Assembly (NCBI GenBank): GCA_002356215.1
Contig: AP017959.1
Span: 124,001-188,000, forward strand
Origin: [Synechococcus] sp. NIES-970
GTDB taxonomy: Bacteria; Cyanobacteriota; Cyanobacteriia; Cyanobacteriales; MRBY01
Length of the DNA: 64,000 nucleotides
Reading direction: 5' to 3'
The position numbers were made by a program, and so were the translations under genes. The notes under the pieces are model-generated. The model searched no databases and had not been told where the DNA came from. It worked only from the letters and a program-made list of their open reading frames with translations. Below, piece by piece: positions 59,940 through 64,000 of the stretch. The stretch's first letter is position 1. Each line of letters opens with the position of its first letter.

Positions 59940-62900
59940 ATGTCCATATCTATGGCCCCCTTATTCGACCTTGAGCTGGACGCTGCTTCAACTTATCCAC
60001 CAGTGCTTGTGTCCCCTGACACATCGCTTCAGGCATTGGGGGCTTTGTTTTGGGAAAATACAGATTTGGTGGCGGTGTTGGTGAAGGCGGCTCCGCAACA
60101 CCTCGGCGTCGTTAGCCCTCGGGACATCATGGGGGCGATCGCCCGAGGGGAAGATCCTCAAACCTTGACCGCCGCCGCGATTATGCAGTCACCGTGGATC
60201 ATCCGTGCCGATGCCGACCCTGCACAAATCCAGGCGATCGCCCAACAGCTTCAGGGACAAAATTTTTCTTTTTTGGTCATTGTCGATGACCAAGGCTTAC
60301 CCCTCAAAATACTCCCAGGCGATCGCCTCCAACAACTCCTCCGGGATCAAGGTGTTACCGTTGTATCCCAAAATGACACCCTTGCCCACGAGCTGAAGAT
60401 CCTTGAAGAAATCTTTGAAAATGCCTTGGCGGGCTACTGGGATTGGCACTTGATCAAAAACACCGAATATCTTAGCCCCAGTCTCAAAAAAATGCTGGGC
60501 TATGAAGACCATGAACTACCCAATTGTCCAGAATCTTGGCAGCGGCTGATCTTTCCAGAAGATTTAGAAACCGTCAATCAAAATCTGGCCGCCCATATCG
60601 CCAGCCATGGTGAAATTCCGTTCTATAACGAAGTGCGCTATCACCATCGAGATGGTTCAACCGTTTGGGTGATCTGCTCCGGCAAAGTGATTGATTGGAC
60701 AGAGGCAGGAGAGCCCGTGCGCATGGTGGGTTCTCACATTGACTTCACTGCCCGTAAGCAAATCGAAGAACAGCTCAAACAAAATGAATCTTTCCTCCAA
60801 GAAGCCCAACGTCTCGCCCACATCGGTAGTTGGGAACTAGATATCATCACTGGGCAACTCTATTGGTCCCGAGAATTGAGGCGAATGTTTGGTCTCGATC
60901 CCGGCCAATGCCCTCCCAGCTACGACGCACATTGGGCTTTAATTCATCCAGAAGATCGAGAACGACTCAAAACTTGTGTTGAGCAGGCGATCGCCACCGG
61001 AGAAAGCTATACCATCCAATACCGGGTTCAGTTGGCTGACGGGCAAATTTTTCACCATGAAGCGCGTGGCAGTAGCCAAAAAGACACCACAGGCAAAATT
61101 ATCCGTTTTTTTGGCACAGCCCTCGACATTACCGAAAGAATCTTGGCAGAACAGGCCCTCCGGGAAAGTGAACTCCGGTGGCAGTTTGCCCTCGAAGGCT
61201 CTGGGGATGGGGTCTGGGACTGGAATGCCCAAACCGATAAAGTCTTTTTCTCGCGGCAATGGAAAGCGATGTTGGGCTATGCGGATCAGGAAATTGGGGA
61301 CACCCTCTCGGAATGGGAAAGCCGCGTTCACCCCGATGATTTAGCGTTGGTTTTTCACGATATTCAGGCTCATTTTTCAAACCAAACAGATGTTTACCGT
61401 AATGAACATCGAATTCGCTGCAAAGATAATACTTACAAATGGGTCCTTGACCGGGGCAAGGTGATTCAACGCACTGAGACAGGGGAACCGTTGCGCGTGA
61501 TCGGGACTCATAGTGATATTAGCGATCGCAAACGAACTGAACAAGATTTAATCCTGGCGAAAGAAGCCGCCGAAGCTGCGGCCACTGCCAAGAGCATGTT
61601 TCTCGCCACCATGAGCCATGAAATTCGCACCCCCATGAACGGCGTCATCGGTATGCTCAATTTATTGCGCTATACCGATCTCACCCCAGAGCAAGAAAAC
61701 AATATTCTTGTGGCCCTTTCCAGTGCAGAATCTTTACTCTTTTTGCTCAACGATATTCTCGATTTTTCGAAGATTGATGCGGGCAAACTCCAGTTAGAAG
61801 TGGTGGAGTTTGATTTGTATCAATTTTTTGAGAATTTTGCGAAAACCATTGTCTTCACTGCGCAAGAAAAAAGTATTCAATTGATTTTTGATCTACACGA
61901 AATTCGCTGTAGTGCGGTACGAGGAGATCCTGGTCGCCTGCGCCAAATTTTATTGAATCTCGTCAGTAACGCGATCAAATTTACAGAACAAGGCGCAGTT
62001 GTGATTCGTATCCGTGTCCAACCCCAGGGCGATCTCCTCTGTTTAGAAGGGGCCGTGAGTGATACGGGCATTGGCATGGCTGCTGAACAGTTGGAGCGCC
62101 TCTTTCAACCATTCACCCAACTGGATATGGGGACGACCCGGCGCTACGGTGGTACAGGGCTCGGGCTGGCAATTACCCAGCGGCTCTGTGAACTTATGGG
62201 TGGTACTATTGGGGCGACGAGCACCCCAGGGAAAGGGAGCTGCTTTACGTTTAGTGTTACCCTCCAGCCGGCCCTCGACGCAGCCGCGGCGATCGCCACG
62301 GAGCAACTCCATGATCTTGAAGTGCTGTTGGTGATAGAACATCCCCAACAACGGAGTGTTCTTCAGGCACAGCTAGAAACTTGGGATGTCGTTGTCCGAC
62401 CTGCAACGAGTCTCCAGGAGGCAGTGCTCCTCTGGGAAACCCAGCCCCCCACCCGGGACAACCTATTTTTGATCCTAGACTATGGCGTTGGCACTATCGA
62501 AATGGGTACTCAGATTGAACAACTCCAAGCCAATGCTCCCCGACCCATTGCGCAAATTTTGCTGTTAACCTACCACCTCTATGAAGATCTACAGGGCCTC
62601 GGGCTACCGAAAACAATCCCTGTGCGTTATCTCACGAAGCCGGTGTTACCGCATCAGCTCTGGGCCGCTTGCCGCCCAACAACCCCGGTCAGGGCGACGA
62701 CTCCCAAGTCCCCCTCTGTTATCGTTGGTGAGCCTTTGCGAGATCAGCCTAAACCACGACTCCTGCTGGTGGAGGACAACAAAGTCAATCAAATCATTGC
62801 CCGGGGCCTCTGCCAAAAATTGGGATTCGAGGTTGATACCACCGTAGATGGCCTGGAAGCACTCTATATTCTCCAAAAAGTAAGCCAAACTCAGCCCTAT

Positions 62901-63170
62901 GATTTGATTTTGATGGATTGCCTCATGCCAAAAATGAATGGTTACCAAGCGACCCAATTTATTCGCCAAGGGGAAGGGGGCGATCGCCATCGCCAGATCC
63001 CGATTATTGCCCTAACTGCTAACGCGATGAAAGGCGATCGGGATAAATGTCTCGCAGCGGGAATGGATGACTATCTAAGTAAGCCCCTCAACCCCCAGAC
63101 TCTCAAAGAAGTATTGGATTATTGGTTAGAGCAATCCTCTGGGACCCAGGTGGGCGATCGCCCCCATTAA
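59940..63170 (+). CDS. large hybrid histidine kinase with CBS and PAS domains
   Basis: 1076 residues. The N-terminal ~130 look like a CBS pair ([30 protein letters not shown] ... [46 protein letters not shown]). Three PAS/PAC units follow (~155-275, ~285-405, ~410-535), each with the PAC HxDFT/DITER-type end. HisKA has His560 ([17 protein letters not shown]), then the ATPase domain ([27 protein letters not shown]). A degenerate receiver-like stretch (~765-905) precedes a complete receiver with [14 protein letters not shown], phospho-acceptor Asp993 in [24 protein letters not shown] and LSKPLNP. No membrane segment is evident, so it is a soluble sensor. Nothing nearby names its partner. Confidence 0.87.
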   Translation: MSISMAPLFDLELDAASTYPPVLVSPDTSLQALGALFWENTDLVAVLVKAAPQHLGVVSPRDIMGAIARGEDPQTLTAAAIMQSPWIIRADADPAQIQAIAQQLQGQNFSFLVIVDDQGLPLKILPGDRLQQLLRDQGVTVVSQNDTLAHELKILEEIFENALAGYWDWHLIKNTEYLSPSLKKMLGYEDHELPNCPESWQRLIFPEDLETVNQNLAAHIASHGEIPFYNEVRYHHRDGSTVWVICSGKVIDWTEAGEPVRMVGSHIDFTARKQIEEQLKQNESFLQEAQRLAHIGSWELDIITGQLYWSRELRRMFGLDPGQCPPSYDAHWALIHPEDRERLKTCVEQAIATGESYTIQYRVQLADGQIFHHEARGSSQKDTTGKIIRFFGTALDITERILAEQALRESELRWQFALEGSGDGVWDWNAQTDKVFFSRQWKAMLGYADQEIGDTLSEWESRVHPDDLALVFHDIQAHFSNQTDVYRNEHRIRCKDNTYKWVLDRGKVIQRTETGEPLRVIGTHSDISDRKRTEQDLILAKEAAEAAATAKSMFLATMSHEIRTPMNGVIGMLNLLRYTDLTPEQENNILVALSSAESLLFLLNDILDFSKIDAGKLQLEVVEFDLYQFFENFAKTIVFTAQEKSIQLIFDLHEIRCSAVRGDPGRLRQILLNLVSNAIKFTEQGAVVIRIRVQPQGDLLCLEGAVSDTGIGMAAEQLERLFQPFTQLDMGTTRRYGGTGLGLAITQRLCELMGGTIGATSTPGKGSCFTFSVTLQPALDAAAAIATEQLHDLEVLLVIEHPQQRSVLQAQLETWDVVVRPATSLQEAVLLWETQPPTRDNLFLILDYGVGTIEMGTQIEQLQANAPRPIAQILLLTYHLYEDLQGLGLPKTIPVRYLTKPVLPHQLWAACRPTTPVRATTPKSPSVIVGEPLRDQPKPRLLLVEDNKVNQIIARGLCQKLGFEVDTTVDGLEALYILQKVSQTQPYDLILMDCLMPKMNGYQATQFIRQGEGGDRHRQIPIIALTANAMKGDRDKCLAAGMDDYLSKPLNPQTLKEVLDYWLEQSSGTQVGDRPH

Positions 63171-63269
63171 AGTTCGATGGCAGCATCCTTCTAAAATCAA
63201 GCTTGCAGGCGGAGAGCTTGCCTAAATTACGCCGTGTTAGCTTGAGCCAGAAGAATACTCATAGACCGC

Positions 63270-63293
63270 AAAAAAGGCATCCCAGAGGATGCC
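63270..63293 (-). terminator. terminator after groEL
   Basis: On the minus strand GGCATCC-TCTG-GGATGCC followed by TTTTTT, the classical form, about 60 bases past the groEL stop. Confidence 0.8.
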
Positions 63294-63313
63294 CCATTAA
63301 CTTATTTAGATGA

Positions 63314-63354
63314 TTTAATCGCTGGATTTTTTACGGAAAGATCCAGCGATTAAA
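63314..63354. repeat. 14-bp perfect inverted repeat abutting the groEL stop codon
   Basis: TTTAATCGCTGGAT (63314-63327) and its exact reverse complement (63341-63354) around a 13-base loop. It starts at the base after the groEL stop. It has no T-run, so it probably protects the mRNA 3' end ahead of the terminator at 63270-63293. Confidence 0.6.
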
Positions 63355-64000
63355 TTACATCATCCCCATACCGGGCATTCCCATGCCGCCCATGCCACCC
63401 ATACCAGGCATGCCGCCACCCATGTCAGGGGCAGCCGCTTCCGGTTCGGGCTTCTCGACAACGAGGGCTTCAGTGGTGATCACCATACCCGCGATAGAAG
63501 CGGCATTTTGCAGCACGGAACGAACGACCTTGGCCGGGTCAATAATCCCAGCGGCGATCATGTCAACATATTCGTTAGTGGCAGCATTGTAGCCAATGTT
63601 GGCTTCGCTATTACGGACCCGTTCAACGACGACAGAGCCTTCAACCCCAGCATTGTTGGCCAACTGGCGGAGGGGCGCTTCGAGGGCGCGGGCCACAATG
63701 TCGACCCCTAATTTTTCCTCGGCGTCACTGAGGCTGTCTTTTACAGCAGCCAGTTTGCCGGCGAGGTGAATTAGGGTCGTACCACCACCGGGAACAATGC
63801 CTTCTTCCACAGCCGCTTTGGTGGCGTTGAGGGCATCTTCGATGCGGAGCTTGCGATCTTTGAGTTCGGTTTCAGTGGCCGCGCCGACTTTGATCACGGC
63901 GACACCACCCGCCAGTTTAGCGATGCGCTCCTGGAGTTTCTCCATGTCGTATTCGGAGTCGGTTTCAGCCAGTTGCTTCCGAATTTGACCAACCCGGGCA
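63355..64000 (-). CDS. groEL: GroEL chaperonin, C-terminal part (5' end outside the window)
   Basis: The last ~214 residues of the 60-kDa chaperonin; the frame stays open to the end of the window. Seen here are [123 protein letters not shown], and the Gly/Met-rich tail [16 protein letters not shown]. It forms the ATP-driven folding cage with GroES. Cyanobacteria have two groEL copies; which one this is cannot be told from the C-terminus, and the presence of groES upstream is outside the window. Confidence 0.95.
   Translation of the reverse strand, partial: ARVGQIRKQLAETDSEYDMEKLQERIAKLAGGVAVIKVGAATETELKDRKLRIEDALNATKAAVEEGIVPGGGTTLIHLAGKLAAVKDSLSDAEEKLGVDIVARALEAPLRQLANNAGVEGSVVVERVRNSEANIGYNAATNEYVDMIAAGIIDPAKVVRSVLQNAASIAGMVITTEALVVEKPEPEAAAPDMGGGMPGMGGMGGMGMPGMGMM

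Noticed and set aside
1-64000. rRNA, tRNA, CRISPR arrays, transposases and prophage genes
   Set aside because: I looked in the gaps and in frame products and saw none; short tRNAs could still escape reading by eye.

Overview
The window is chromosomal DNA from a unicellular cyanobacterium. The palindrome HIP1 (GCGATCGC, often GGCGATCGCC) occurs dozens of times, inside and between genes. The genes are those of an oxygenic phototroph: petM, psb28-2, chlM, crtR, flv3, rpaA and a plastid-type FtsH. The gene pair nrtP (MFS-type nitrate permease) and narB is the arrangement described for the euryhaline Synechococcus sp. PCC 7002 (Picosynechococcus) lineage, which is my best guess at the source. No rRNA, tRNA, CRISPR array or transposase was recognised.

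Layout. 1-5.7 kb: two unrecognised genes, the circadian-output regulator rpaA, an intein-interrupted thyX, dcd, petM and psb28-2. 5.7-10.1 kb: nitrate assimilation (NtcA box, long leader, nrtP, terminator, narB). 10.1-15.8 kb: a shortened mgtE, an FAD oxidoreductase overlapping tmk, exbB-exbD, a lone ureA, and chrA. 15.9-20.2 kb: flv3, then four small stress-type genes (CsbD, a tiny two-helix membrane protein, an exported double CsbD, a BON-domain protein). 20.5-26.9 kb: crtR, mrp, sufE, a coiled-coil protein, an ABC ATPase, a CYTH protein and chlM. 26.9-33.5 kb: an anti-sigma-kinase/rhodanese fusion divergent from a response-regulator PP2C phosphatase, then larB, DUF2996, trmB and ftsH. 34.3-41.9 kb: a hybrid histidine kinase, pip, cbiT, ksgA, a cupin, a SPOR protein and a radical SAM protein. 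42-47.3 kb: phoX behind a clear Pho box, then a large plasmid-type replication protein. 47.4-64 kb: a C-terminal protease, a Ca2+/H+ antiporter, an aldo/keto reductase, a glycosyltransferase, a 5'-nucleotidase, a mechanosensitive channel, a CbiO-like ATPase plus dut, a large CBS/PAS hybrid kinase, and the 3' end of groEL.

How the genes work together. Four steps of dTTP synthesis are encoded at separate places: Dcd (dCTP to dUTP), Dut (dUTP to dUMP), ThyX (dUMP to dTMP) and Tmk (dTMP to dTDP). Nutrient control is readable in the DNA, with an NtcA box before nrtP and 11-bp-phased Pho repeats before phoX. Photosynthesis and redox genes (petM, psb28-2, flv3, chlM, crtR, ftsH) are scattered as single genes or short operons, as is usual in cyanobacteria.

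Most unusual items: the plasmid-type (CyRepA1-like) primase-helicase on the chromosome, with a 14-bp inverted repeat just upstream; the anti-sigma kinase fused to a tandem rhodanese; the endonuclease-bearing intein that splits the ThyX active-site motif; and an MgtE lacking its N domain and first CBS domain.
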